From Hippasteria phrygiana (Eukaryota > Echinodermata > Asteroidea > Valvatida > Goniasteridae): a DNA stretch of 64,000 nt. This document shows, piece by piece, positions 11,911 to 20,705 of the stretch (within the stretch, counting starts at the first letter, position 1; each line of letters opens with the position of its first letter). The position numbers were made by a program, and so were the translations under genes. Under the pieces are notes generated by a model that was not told the origin of the DNA, did not search any database, and saw nothing but the letters and a program-made list of their open reading frames with translations. The stretch is from NCBI GenBank assembly GCA_037893225.1, contig JAZGUH010000627.1, positions 1 through 64,000 on the forward strand. Reading direction: 5' to 3'.

Positions 11911-13821
11911 TTGCCCGGAGCTGGCGACGGGGCTGCACTGACGCCATTTTGGACACTTGTTGATCTGATCTCTATATGAACAGACATAAAAGGCAGGCTC
12001 GCACAGACATTTATGTTTACAGAACGAGTACTAGCTCCTGCTAGTCCTCACGGGCTAAAAGTCGACACACTGACAGCATGAAGGTGATGACCGTAAAGGT
12101 TTTGAATACGTTTGCAGTTTATCATCTTTGCGTGGGCTCGCGCCCGCCTGAGCTGACAATGATGAGTTTACGCACCGTCAAATTTCTAAGCAAAATGATT
12201 TGTAGAAATGATTGCAAGTCGCCCCGTGTTAACTACCGAGTTCCCTCGTACGCCATGCTGCGGTGGGCCCCAGTTAGGCCAAACAAAATTGTTGTGTTGC
12301 ATGCCCTCGGACAGGTAAAATTGGAAAAGAGGGTCGGTCGGTCGGGATTTTTTTCGGCTTCGCCACCGACTTCTTGAATTACCGAGACGCAAACCAAATG
12401 GAAGTATTCCAACTTTTGGCTTCATATCAACCGATTGAATGAGATACGACGACGTTTTGCCGAATCGATTTGACTCTTCCGCTACAATATATTTATGCAT
12501 CTCTAAAAGACATTGAATTGGTTGTCTGTCCATAGTATTTTTACATGCGCTGTCCTTGTGTTTTTCTTTCTTACTAGACCTCCCCAGACCCAAAGTTTAG
12601 GGATTTTAGCTAGGCTACTCATCAGCCCGAATGGAGCTTTGACGAGCGCAACGGATCGAAGTCATCTTCTCGATGTACCCCCTTACCATTCAAAGCTTCA
12701 AATCACATTTTATGCGTGTCCGTGGCTTTCACTCCAAAAGTGCACCCACACTGTATTTCCCCATCGGCATTTGTGCAACTTGGCAAGACCATATAGCTGC
12801 ATCTCTGTCAATAAAATCACAACCTAAAGCCTATTCAACCATACAAAATTATATATTGCAAATGTTGGCGTAGAAGGCATAGAAACCATTGTATAATTGC
12901 CAATTTGCACCCCTCCCTCCCCGCCAAAAATTGCATTATATTGACCCTCCGTCGCTGCATGTTTGGTATAGTGTTTTTCCAGATTCGTCTTTTTGAAATC
13001 CTGGCAATACGGTGCTAAATATCCTCTGTCATTGAGGTAAAATGCATAGCTAGCTGTAGCCTGTAGCTTGGGGTTGGTTTTATTTCACAAAATTCTGTTT
13101 CGAACCTTTCGAAATATTTGTGCCAAGTAGTCATGACTTGAGAAAATCTAAAGATTGGGACGTACTTCGGAGAAAATTGTCATAATATGCATGGCGGACT
13201 AATAAAGATTAAGCCGCTTATCTCTACTGTGCAAATCCTCCATACTGACAAGCTATAGTTTTCTCTGTTTATTTCCCACTTCTGCATTTCTGTTCCAAAT
13301 TCACAAACATTTTCTGCACTGAGCGATTAACAATCATGCATGGCGGTCATGCTGCACTGCCGGTAAATACTAATGAAGTGATTTATAGGCAAAGTATCTT
13401 AACCTCTCATCGCAACAACTTCCACCTGCAGCCGTACACAGCTGGCTTCTAATGCTAGTGTTGTCTACCTGTTCAGTCAACCGTGAACGAAACTCCCATT
13501 GTTTGCAAATCGAAACAAGTTTCCCTGTACCCGTGCCATAATTTTGCGTCATACACCGGCGCTCAGTCCACCACAATGGCGAAGGCCACTGGCAAGTTTC
13601 AATACTACGTTAATTACCGTATATTTTTTAATTTTAACTGAATGATTCAAATAAATATACAAGACACGGGTGGGGTTATAAAGAGCACTTACCAGTGTGT
13701 CATTGATGGTCTTAATGTTTCCAGCGAGCACCGCGGTTCCCGTGAAGAATAAGAGGCAGAATATAACTGTGTAATGCACATGGTCCCTTGTTAGGATGTC
13801 AAAATGGCCCATTGTTGTCAT
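1..13821 (-). CDS. Matrix metalloproteinase (furin-activated, secreted), 5' part of gene, cut by left window edge
   Basis: Four exons join in phase: 13693-13821, 2617-2734, 939-1171 and 1-78, giving the first 186 residues. Residues about 17-34 are a hydrophobic signal peptide (VIFCLLFFTGTAVLAG). The propeptide follows, with the peptidoglycan-binding-like segment AYFEKFGYIY and a cysteine switch ERARCGNRD (Cys99; family consensus PRCGVPD). A furin-type RKRR lies at residues 115-118, then YYIPPESEAW opens the catalytic domain with LTYDIVMYSDDLP. In this family the propeptide cysteine blocks the catalytic zinc, and furin cleavage allows activation during secretion. The HExxH zinc site is not in the window, so catalysis, hemopexin domain and membrane anchor cannot be judged. 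The extra Cys93 and NRD instead of VPD are departures from the common switch. Intron 1 is about 11 kb. Confidence 0.9.
262..425 (-). mobile_element. 3'-terminal fragment of a non-LTR retrotransposon
   Basis: In the minus strand this reads RSVYLWNSLPGACF...SYDLSCFKRNIN with breaks. The pattern (R..LWNSLP...F+N+N) is typical of the C-terminal end of non-LTR reverse-transcriptase ORFs. A close second copy lies at 47366-47751. It sits in an MMP intron. Confidence 0.6.
939..1171 (-). CDS. MMP exon 3: cysteine switch, furin site, start of catalytic domain
   Basis: Acceptor TATCAG and donor GTAAGA. It encodes GEIDEATSACFERARCGNRD, then GGRKRR, then the catalytic start SEAWTSQSTHLTYDIVMY and DSIKRAFE. 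The RCG...D of the switch and the tetrabasic furin site lie in one exon, 12 residues apart. It ends on a codon boundary. Confidence 0.95.
1354..1630 (+). mobile_element. hAT-like MITE with CAGCGGCATAGCC terminus
   Basis: Terminal inverted repeats CAGCGGCATAGCCAAGG and (reverse strand) CTGCGGCGTGGCCAGGG bound about 277 bp. The interior is the inverted counterpart of the better preserved copy at 19785-20030 (shared TTTCGCAAATGCAGAAAA and C/G homopolymers). The flanks ATAGGGTG and GATGGGTG are only weakly similar. Confidence 0.55.
2617..2734 (-). CDS. MMP exon 2: N-terminal propeptide
   Basis: Acceptor TTCCAG before 2734 and donor GTGAGT after 2617. It encodes AYFEKFGYIYTKTDGQ and ends CGVSRT plus one base. 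This is the helical peptidoglycan-binding-like propeptide region of MMPs. The single overhanging G completes a Gly codon with the next exon. Confidence 0.9.
2811..2839 (+). repeat. Poly-C tract followed by CCA/CAC repeat
   Basis: About 29 consecutive C, then accctccccaccaccaccac. It is one of many long G/C homopolymers in the window (2161-2177, 4507-4528, 11806-11820, 11877-11909, 20310-20332, 20480-20505, 23475-23502, 28224-28241, 28382-28397, 60287-60296, 60515-60530), several within MITE bodies. Confidence 0.9.
3970..4222 (-). mobile_element. tRNA-tailed SINE-like repeat, copy 1
   Basis: Minus-strand element about 250 bp long. It begins AAAAAGTCGTATCCTCATTG and has a body containing TATACGGCATTCTGGGTTTA and GACTTCTGACTAGCGCCCAC. 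It ends in a tRNA-like module at 3986-4060 with A-box TAGCTCAGTTGGTAGAGC and B-box GGTTCGAATCC. Related copies lie at 9378-9525, 61745-61985 and 62690-62925. The tRNA part is at the 3' end, opposite to a usual SINE head. It is not called a tRNA gene because the acceptor stem does not pair. Confidence 0.8.
5168..5370 (+). mobile_element. Palindromic fold-back MITE
   Basis: Imperfect inverted repeat centred near 5262. The inner arms are ATACCGGTCCTTTT and AAAAGGACCGGTAT. The outer arms are GAGACTTTTAAGACGCTGG..GCAGACAT (left) and the complement of ATGTCTGCTTCCACGCTTCT (right). It is non-coding and typical of hairpin-forming MITEs. Confidence 0.7.
5571..5809 (+). mobile_element. Probable MITE with TCATTGGCGTAAATCC end
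   Basis: The left end CATTGGCGTAAATCCG and right end CTCACACCCATGAT are loosely inverted. The interior phrase TCAAAAAGTGGGGGATACCGG resembles 28430-28494 (TTAAAAAGTGGGGATATATA...TTTACGCCCATGA), so both look like members of one family. Confidence 0.4.
7001..7400 (+). mobile_element. 3' end of a non-LTR retrotransposon
   Basis: Plus-strand fragments read TFRHSTRLAV...TMRYSSSFF..LSLELLTCNL, a decayed version of the RYSSSFF-RTTSLWNSLP ending of reverse-transcriptase ORFs. A tail follows with TCTTTTGTAGCCCACACC and GAGTGGCCTTTTGGCC. The same tail recurs at 42430-42535 and 54235-54345, defining the family's 3' end. Confidence 0.6.
7594..7659 (+). repeat. Perfect 26-bp inverted repeat (hairpin)
   Basis: Arms 7594-7619 and 7634-7659 are exactly complementary, starting ATCGAATAATACATATGTTA, with a 14-nt loop. 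No protein or RNA gene context is apparent. It is a probable MITE remnant or cruciform-forming site. Confidence 0.9.
8062..8195 (+). repeat. Dispersed repeat with TTTTGCATGTATGTCTTA core
   Basis: The block with CTGTCGTTTTTCATAAATAC, TTTTGCATGTATGTCTTATT and GGGGCCAAATTTGAGGCTA recurs in diverged form at about 5030-5130, 10626-10720 and 35236-35330, all in the plus orientation. No terminal repeats could be delimited. Its nature is unknown, perhaps an old interspersed element. Confidence 0.55.
9378..9525 (+). mobile_element. tRNA-tailed SINE-like repeat, copy 2 (5'-truncated)
   Basis: It begins within the family body at GGTTATGACTTCTGACTAGC. It carries the tRNA-like module at 9438-9511 (A-box damaged to TACCTCAGTTGGTAG, B-box GGTTCGAATCC intact) and the tail TTTCTTTGTTCACTTTGAA shared with copy 1. 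Truncation of the non-tRNA end suits target-primed insertion. Confidence 0.75.
10038..10496 (+). mobile_element. TTAA-flanked (piggyBac-type) MITE
   Basis: Terminal inverted repeats AGGTAGTGTACACGATTGGT (left) and AGGTAGTGTACATGATTGGT (right, reverse strand) are bounded by TTAA at 10034-10037 and 10497-10500. TTAA is the target duplication of piggyBac transposases. Inside lies a perfect palindrome at 10196-10232 centred on CCAGCTGG. A fragment of the same family is at 20620-20705 (shared ATGGCACC.GGTGTGCTGTC). No transposase ORF is present, so it moved non-autonomously if at all. Confidence 0.85.
10830..11370 (+). repeat. Two oppositely oriented arrays of a NotI-containing short repeat
   Basis: The left array (about 10830-10995) repeats TATCTGGCGGCCGCTACTTA with variants roughly every 25-27 bp. 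The right array (about 11238-11368) carries the reverse complement GCGGCCGCCAGATAATTAAG, also repeated. About 240 bp of unrelated AT-rich DNA separates them. Together they form a long fold-back. Confidence 0.8.
13693..13821 (-). CDS. MMP exon 1: signal peptide
   Basis: 43 codons end at a GTAAGT donor after a complete codon (phase 0). The first ATG in frame is at 13821, and a second at 13812 (MTTMGHFDIL) could be used instead. The segment VIFCLLFFTGTAVLAG is a typical signal core. The exon is attached to the MMP because its phase matches the 2734 acceptor and the resulting NDTL-AYFEKFGY junction fits an MMP prepropeptide. No other acceptor candidate was found between, but the link needs cDNA. 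Confidence 0.75.
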
Positions 13822-14286
13822 AAGGATATCCACGTTAAGAACTTCCTCGAGTTGCGTTCGTGGCGACAATCGTCCAAACTCCTAAACGGTGTGGAGTTCC
13901 CCGAGCAAGCAGTTTTGTCGTAAGTTCCGCTAAAAGAAGGTCGGTACCGGGCGTCCAACTCGACTGTAGGCCTACCGTCTGATCGAGCGTTTCTACGGCC
14001 CCGCGTCGGTCCCTGGTGTAAGTGATTTATGTACGTAAAATCCGGGCCGCCGGGGTTTAAACTGCGCAGGTGTTTTTGTGCTAGGACGGAATCGTGCGGG
14101 TACTTTTTGTTCAAGTGACAACAAAGAGATTTTTTGAGGCACAGGTATACGTCACCTGCTCGGTTCATATCAGGTTCACCTTTGCTGTACACGGTCATGT
14201 CAAATCGAAACCGCACGGGACATCTTGATGATAGTCTCTGAAATGGGTGTTGAAGATCGGGTCTGTTGGTGCATCAAAGTGAAAGA

Positions 14287-14612
14287 AGAAAATATGGATG
14301 TTAAGACTGTGGTGATGATGGTTGTGATGGTGATAGATTTTATGATGTTGATGGTGGTGAAAATGGTGGTGTGGTGGTGGTGGTGTGGTGATGGAGTGGT
14401 GATGGTGGTGTGTGGAGATTGTGGTGGGATACTAATAATGGGGTCATTGGTGGTGATGATGAGAGGTGGTAGTGGTGATGGAGGTAATTATGTTGATAGT
14501 GAAATGGTGATGGTGGTGATGATGATGATAGTGGTGACGGCGGTGGAGGTGGTGGCGGGGATGGTGGGCATGGTGGTGGTGGGGTGCAATGGGGTGACGA
14601 TAGTGATGACAC
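14287..14612 (+). repeat. GTG/GAT-rich simple repeat
   Basis: About 330 bp of imperfect tggtgatggtggtga sequence. It keeps reading frames open on both strands (Met/Val-rich one way, Pro/Ser/His-rich the other), which explains the long but meaningless ORFs here. Confidence 0.9.
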
Positions 14613-15362
14613 AAGTAAAGTTTGTGTGGATGAAGCGATGGGATCATGTAATCAATTGGTCTGGGAAAATGTAGAGTTGATAGTGTCGATATAGATTACA
14701 TATAACGGCGGGTTTATAAGACAAAGATGACGGCAACTAAAAAAGATGATGGAAAAGAGGAGTGATGCGTGACAACATGAATTTGATGGACGCCAACAGG
14801 GACTAGCCAGTCATAAGATTCCCCAAGTTGATGTACCGGGGTAACCTCTGGAATAAGATGTGTTTATGAATCACTAATCGAGTTTCCCAGAATACAAGGT
14901 CCAGAACTGCTTCAAGACATAGACGGCTGAACCCTCTCTGGTCGTTATTCGCGATAGTGTACATCGCCTAATGGATTTTCAAGGAGTGAAGAGGGTGCTG
15001 ATCTTACTGTGGTCAAACGTTAACATAGGCCTACACTTGGACAGAAAATATTTTGGAACAATACATTTTTCATTCATTTTTTTCCGGAGCCATTTTGTTT
15101 CTTGCAATTTTTCGACAGGAAATTCTCAGTATATCAATGAAATCATGTTCTATAGTCCGTTCTCATGTTTAATCATTTGTATTTAGTTGCAGTTTTTGGA
15201 TGAATTGGGAATTGTTTGTAAGACTGCAGTGTATACAAACTTTTGACCGCAACTGTCGCTTTTAGAGGACCGCTTGACCATTCACTGACTCACCGGCTCA
15301 CGACCGATACACGGCTTACTGTGCCAGACGATACTTACAATATTCATGGCCGAGCAACCTTC

Positions 15363-15481
15363 GACCAATCAGAATATCCCAGCCGTCTCCAATGGACGGC
15401 ATGAATGGAAGAGCTTTTAGCCAATCAAAATGCCTCAGTGGCATGAGTCTGGCAACGTCAGATCTTGACCAATCAGAATTG
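15363..15481 (+). promoter_or_regulatory. Cluster of three CCAAT boxes, possible MMP upstream region
   Basis: GACCAATCAGAAT, AGCCAATCAAAAT and GACCAATCAGAAT occur at about 15363, 15419 and 15469, each a match to the NF-Y-type CCAAT motif with conserved flanks. They lie about 1.5 kb upstream of the MMP initiation codon. The similar flanks suggest a local duplication; promoter function is inference. Confidence 0.3.
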
Positions 15482-16155
15482 AAGCTCACTTCGTACACTG
15501 TATGCACTGATCGTGAAGGGCCGTGAGATGTGTCATTTTATGAATGAAGGTGTAGATCAGTAATGATTGTTGTAAATGAGTGAATTTGACAGTTGTAAAC
15601 TGCCCGCGCAGAAATTATTCGTTTACCAGAAATTACCGAATCGAGGCCACTGCCCGGTAGGCCAGGACACGCTACAAAAATACCAGCATTACCTCATCCA
15701 TCGTGACAACACTACCGGTCTTTGCAGGAGATGGCCGGGGGCAGTGTAGAGTATAAAACATTGCCTAGTTTGAACCAAGGCTGAATGTACAATATCAAGG
15801 CCAGTGACCGATTTTCTTTTGGTATTACTTCACACGAGCCACCACTTCACAACTACTACGGTACATTTTCAAGGTGGCTGGATCCGCCACTTTTGATTGC
15901 ATAATGCAAGTTTTCCTATATACAGGCCTAAGAATATTTCCGTTTGTCCAGGGTTTAATACACTTCATTGGTTCAAAGACACGCTATATCTTTGGTAATG
16001 ATGAAACTGATTAGTTTCAATCTGAAGCTGTTTAGAAAGATGACACCACTTATTAAACTGAGAAATATTTCAGTCAGAAATACTGTCATCTTCGAGAAAC
16101 TTGCATCTGAAGAGTGAAGACCGACAAAACACCGTGGCTCATTTCGTTTTCACCA

Positions 16156-16244
16156 CACTGCAAAAACTGTGGTGTTAATCTAACACCATGTGGTCCAATA
16201 TAAACACCACATGGTGTTAATTTAACACCACAGTTTTTGCAGTG
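16156..16244 (+). mobile_element. 89-bp hairpin MITE (CACTGCAAAAACT ends)
   Basis: Arms begin CACTGCAAAAACTGTGGTGT and are almost perfectly complementary over the whole element. Inside, TTAACACCA-type words alternate. A shorter relative with the same ends is at 31257-31305. It may be related to the CACTGTAAAA element at 33761-35101. Confidence 0.75.
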
Positions 16245-16669
16245 CACTCAAAATAAGCTCATATGAACGTGCACAAAATCACTCTGAAAACTTAATGGTT
16301 TTTACTATTATTTTTTACTCTTAACTCGGATGAAAGATTGAGCTCAATTTTTATCAGGTTTGTTCTTTCATGCATGTGTTGAATCCCAGGCAATTGTTGC
16401 TTTAGGCAATTTTTTTCTGCCCATTTTGCATTTGCTTTTCTTTCAGATTCCAGTTGGTAAAATTTTGAAACTGCAGATATTGTCTCTGTTGGCCTTTGAG
16501 AAAAATCCAATTAATACATTTTAAAAAGTCATTTTAAAGTCTGAAAGTGTTTAGTTACATAACGCCAATACAGATCGCCAAATTACAGAGAATTTCAACT
16601 TATGTTAAGTTTTAGAAAATGATATTCCACGGTGATTCCGGCAGGGACTGAAAAACCCAATCCACATGT

Positions 16670-16745
16670 CGGCCGTGGTGGGATTCGAACCCGGGTCACA
16701 ACGGTGGAAGGCGAGGAAAGTACCACAAGGCCAATCTGGCTCCTC
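16670..16745 (-). repeat. tRNA-like sequence, SINE head or tRNA pseudogene
   Basis: The minus strand has an A-box-like TTGGCCTTGTGGTA and a B-box in CCCGGGTTCGAATCCCACCA, spaced as in tRNA. The acceptor arms do not pair and no clean anticodon loop is seen, so it is scored as a tRNA-derived repeat and not a functional tRNA. Confidence 0.5.
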
Positions 16746-17839
16746 AAACAATTCTTTATATACAAATGGATGAGAGACACCTCCAAGTCGATCTGCTGCA
16801 CGTTTTTAGTCGACTGGTGGACTACATTGTCGACAGAAGCTATCTTGAAAAAAGGGGTGGCTATCTTGAAAAAAAGGGGTGGCTATCTTGAAAAAGGTGT
16901 GGCCATCTTGCAAAATACTGCCTGGCGAAAGCTAAATATAAAAGTCAAAAAAGTGCCTCTTCCTTTTTTCGAAAAAAAATTACACATGGGCCTTTGCTTT
17001 GCCTAAAATGCGGGATAAGTTGAGAAAAACTCTGTATTTTTTTTTAAATGTAAAATTCTCTGCTGCGAATAAACGAATATGCAAACTCACAAACATGTCT
17101 CGGGTCTATATTTTTTCGGTTAAGGTTCAAATAAAAGTACAGTTACACCTATTACTTATAAACCTGGACCGAACTAACATCTAATTTATGCTGCCGTACA
17201 CTAAAGCCGTGAGCACAACATTGATAAAATAAATTATAAAGTACATGCATGACGCGACACAGCATGGGACGACCCTTTGCGCATTGCACGCAGTTTTAGA
17301 CTTTCTAAAAAAGTTTGCTTTTTGTACAGAGATGCTTTTCATTTGGGAAACTGATCCTGTTTGTTCGGTGAATAGATGCAGTTTGCTGCAAATCCTGCAC
17401 GCCAGTGATGTCACGCATGCGTGCGTGACGGTGAAAGAATCAATTTGGGAACTCGGTTTTTTTGTCAATAATTTTGCGTAAACAACACCAGACGGCACGG
17501 TGATCGCTACCCAAAATATTTCCCGCTGTTCAGATTACCTTTGTACAATTTACTCTAACTTCCTTTGCGGTCGAAAGTTGACATTTACCGCAGTGCTACA
17601 AATTCCCAATTCCTCCAAAAGCTGTGAACCAAATCTAACTGATTATACATGGACGAGGAAGGACGTTTAAAACATGATTTTATTGCTATACCGAGAACTT
17701 ACTGTAGACAAATTGCAAGGAACAAAACAGGTCCAAGAACAACCGAATGAACAATTTCCAAGTGTACGTAAACTTTGGGCGGCAACTGTATCCTTGTACT
17801 TCACCTTTTGCATTTTAGATTTTAGGAGGGAGGTGAGTT

Positions 17840-17970
17840 GGTCTCACCAACGGTGGGAGTTACCCACCTGGACATGTGACAGTAAAGTTGGTCACACACT
17901 GCTCTCTCAGTCAATTTAGAGATGAATTGTAAATTACTGATTGGTCGATAATTTTTCAAAAATCTGGTCG
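17840..17970 (-). mobile_element. Reverse-transcriptase fragment of a non-LTR element
   Basis: The minus strand encodes FLKNYRPISNLQFISKLTE followed by RAVCDQL. KNYRPISNLxFxSKxxER is the hallmark start of the reverse-transcriptase domain in CR1/L2/Jockey-like elements. Only this short piece survives, in intergenic DNA. Confidence 0.8.
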
Positions 17971-18186
17971 AGGTTGTCTTTTTTTTAACGAAGGACAGAC
18001 CAAAGCTTCTTTGCAATCCTCGGGAAATACACCAGATTCTAGAGATGAATTGATAATTGATAATTCTGGTAAGTACCGGAAGCAAGACATTGGATCCAGG
18101 GCATAGGATTTCTTATCAGATTTCACAACGAAACAAGCTTTTTGCGATTTTTACAAAAACATTTCTTTTATAGTAACAGCTCCATA

Positions 18187-18612
18187 GTACGGAGCCCATG
18201 AAGGGACATATGATGAAAAAAAATCACGTATGAAGAAATAAATTGAGTTCTTTATTTCGTGCGCTCGAAATTATTTATTTCGTGCGCTCGAAATACAGTA
18301 TTTCGTGAGCTCGAAATCATTTCGTGCGCTCGAAATACTTTATTTGGTTCGCTCGAAATGATTTCGTTCACTCGAAGTGATTTCGAGCGCAAGAAATGAT
18401 TTCGTGCGCATGAAATGATTTCGAGTACACGAAATAATGTATTTCGAGTGCACGAAAAGATTTTGAGCGCACGAAATAAATGATTTCGAGTGCACGAAAT
18501 CATTTCGTGTTTCGTGAGCACGAAATGATTTCGAGCGCACGAAATACAGAACTCGAATTATTTCTTCATACCAGATCTTTTTTCATCATATGTCCCTTTA
18601 GGGGCTCCGTAC
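18187..18612 (+). mobile_element. MITE with GTACGGAGCCC ends and palindromic inner array
   Basis: Long terminal inverted repeats start GTACGGAGCCC and continue through AAGGGACATATGATGAAAAA. Between them (18250-18545) are about 15 near-palindromic units of the form ATTTCG-n(5-6)-CGAAAT, in both orientations. No coding capacity. Confidence 0.8.
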
Positions 18613-19075
18613 ATTTGAAACACTCCGCTAAATCAAATCAAAGAAGGACAAATAGCAGGTTGGAGCACCAGCCCAGATGTGGCTGCAGTATTCCATGACA
18701 GGATGTATGGTATCTTTCCCCACGATAAATGAAATGTGAGGCTTGCTTTGAGTGCATGAATAAGCCCAGGAATAGAGTCATTATTGCCGAGTATTTAGAC
18801 CCTTTCATAAAAGTCGAAACCACCATTAGGTCCAAACAAAGCAACTGGTATACTGGTAATGTCCAAGAACGGTATCGGTCAGTGACACACTGACTAGGGC
18901 AAGGCCATTTATCAAATGCCCTGCAGCTTACAATTTCAAATCAATTCGTAATTGACTCAGACATTCCCTTCCACTTTATGTACAAGTGCCAAACTTAACA
19001 ACAGTATGGGATTAACAATAAAGTCAAGAGATAATATCGTCCACTCCACCGACTTTCATTTTAAAACGAAATGAA

Positions 19076-19183
19076 ATAGAGTACCGAAGTCTGGCCGCGG
19101 CAATGGTTCTAAACACATGCAGTTTAGACTGTAATCTGGTTCCAAACATTGCATTGATTGACGTCATCACTTCGGTACTCTAT
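19076..19183 (+). mobile_element. Short MITE, ATAGAGTACCGAAGT ends, copy 1
   Basis: The 15-bp inverted ends ATAGAGTACCGAAGT/ACTTCGGTACTCTAT flank 108 bp. The interior (AACACATGCAGTTTAGA, CCAAACATTGCATTGATTGA) is nearly identical to 30057-30173, so both insertions look recent. Confidence 0.8.
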
Positions 19184-19784
19184 TATAGGTTGAACTCGCA
19201 GTTTCGACAACCGAGATAGAAGTATTTACTTAACAAAATGACAACCCAGTATTCATGTTGCATAACTCATGCGATCTTGTGTTTTCTAGAGATTGCATTT
19301 TGCTGATCACTTTTATCAAGAAAACGGGGGATAAATAGAGCAACTGGCGTGCCAGGGACAAACTTAATTAAAGTGATTAATACAGAGAAGTCTGCGTCAT
19401 TTTTTATTAATGACGTCAGATTTGTTTGACAAATGACACCAGCGGGCTATGCTGCGCCAGAGGGGACTTGATAAAAATAGCTCTCAAAAGTCATTTGTTT
19501 GTTCTTTCGTGGCAGAAATAATTCGCTGTTTTATTTTACAATACGCAATCTACATAAAACTGCAAAATGACGCAGACTTCGAAATCGGCTACTTGAATCA
19601 ATTCTTACATAAAAGTTTAGCACATTCCGTAATGGCTTGAGCAACCTACGCACTGAGTACGCAGTAACGAAGTCTTTGCTTTGCATTGGTAGCCTCGTTT
19701 TAGTTCCAATATGGCGGAACAGTGCAAAGGGTAAAAGAAAACACATAGCCACTAAGACTAAAACTGCACTATAAAACTCCAAGG

Positions 19785-20030
19785 CAGCGGCGTAGCCAGG
19801 GCTGTCTCCATTGGGGGCGAGTGGGGGGGGGGGGGGGGGGGGTGGCTTGATGTAACAGTGGGGGGGGGGGGGGGGGGGCGCTCAGTGTATTTTCTTTATA
19901 ATACTATTATTTTCTGCGTTTGCGAAATGTTCAGTGGGGGGAGACTAGGGGAAGCGACGATTTTTTTTTATAGGTAGGGCGTGCGCCCCCCCCCCCCCTC
20001 CACGCCCCCCCCCCCCGAGCTACGCCACTG
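19785..20030 (+). mobile_element. hAT-like MITE with 8-bp target duplication
   Basis: Ends CAGCGGCGTAGCC and (reverse strand) CAGTGGCGTAGC. The flanks CTCCAAGG (19777-19784) and CTCCAATG (20031-20038) match at 7 of 8 positions, as expected for a hAT target-site duplication. The body has long poly-G/poly-C runs. Confidence 0.8.
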
Positions 20031-20264
20031 CTCCAATGACTCATGTACATTCCCTCGTCAGAAGAATGAGTACAGGTTTATGTGTTTAAATACGAATAAC
20101 AGGCTATTTTTGGCCAAACCCTGACAAATAAGAAATCAGTAGATAACCAAAAACAATGTGAAGTCAACTGGGAGAAAAAACACCGAGTATTTTTTTTTTA
20201 TCATTAACAAGTTAAAGGTATTATACAACATTTGCGAACATCACAAAAACTACTGAAATGAATA

Positions 20265-20610
20265 CAGGGGCGGATCCAGAGGGGAGGGGGGGGGGGTTGG
20301 GGTCGACCCCCCCCCCCCCCCCCCCCCCCCCCACCACCCACCCTGTTTGTTGCCATTTGTTTTGTAAGGGCCTCCGCCTAAAGTTGAAAACCAGAAAAGC
20401 AAAACCCTGTAAAGGTCTTGTTTTGCGTGTACGGGTAAGAACAATACAGGTTAAAGGGCGCCGCCAACGTTAAGAAAGTGCCCCCCCCCCCCCCCCCCCC
20501 CCCCCTCCCCCCGTTTGTAAAATTTAGTTTGGGAGTCAACTTTTTGGACAAATGTACGAAAATGAATTCAGAAGCCCCTCCCCTGCAAAACAATTTTGGA
20601 TACGCCCCTG
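20265..20610 (+). mobile_element. MITE with CAGGGGCGGATCCA ends
   Basis: Left end CAGGGGCGGATCCAG, right end (reverse strand) CAGGGGCGTATCCAAAA. The interior contains two poly-C tracts. A single matching end, CAGGGGCGGATTTCGAGG, is at 60891. Confidence 0.65.
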
Positions 20611-20619
20611 GTGACTGTA

Positions 20620-20705
20620 AGTAAATATAAAATAATAGTCCCAAGCATCCTGTGAAATCATGGCACCTGGTGTGCTGTCAATTTCAAGAAAATTTGATTT
20701 GTTTT
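20620..20705 (+). mobile_element. Fragment of the TTAA-flanked MITE family
   Basis: Shares TGTGAAATCATGGCACCTGG and TGTGCTGTC...TCAAGAAAA with 10130-10180 inside the intact copy at 10038-10496. Ends are lost. Confidence 0.6.

Larger units (their letters stand above)
2735..13692 (-). other. MMP intron 1, repeat-filled
   Basis: About 11 kb with no coding exon that I can recognise on either strand. Contents are itemised separately: homopolymer tracts, tRNA-tailed repeats, inverted-repeat elements, a TTAA-flanked MITE, a NotI-rich inverted array and retrotransposon debris. Stretches such as 2900-3960, 8200-9370 and 11990-13690 show nothing I could identify. Confidence 0.6.

Noticed and set aside
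13818..14216. 132-codon minus ORF upstream of the MMP exon 1
   Set aside because: It overlaps the MMP start in another frame, has no recognised motif and is best read as 5' untranslated or upstream DNA.
14225..14674. 149-codon plus-strand ORF rich in Met and Val, with a Pro/Ser/His-rich ORF opposite
   Set aside because: Produced by a GTG/GAT simple repeat; both strands stay open for compositional reasons and there is no domain sense.
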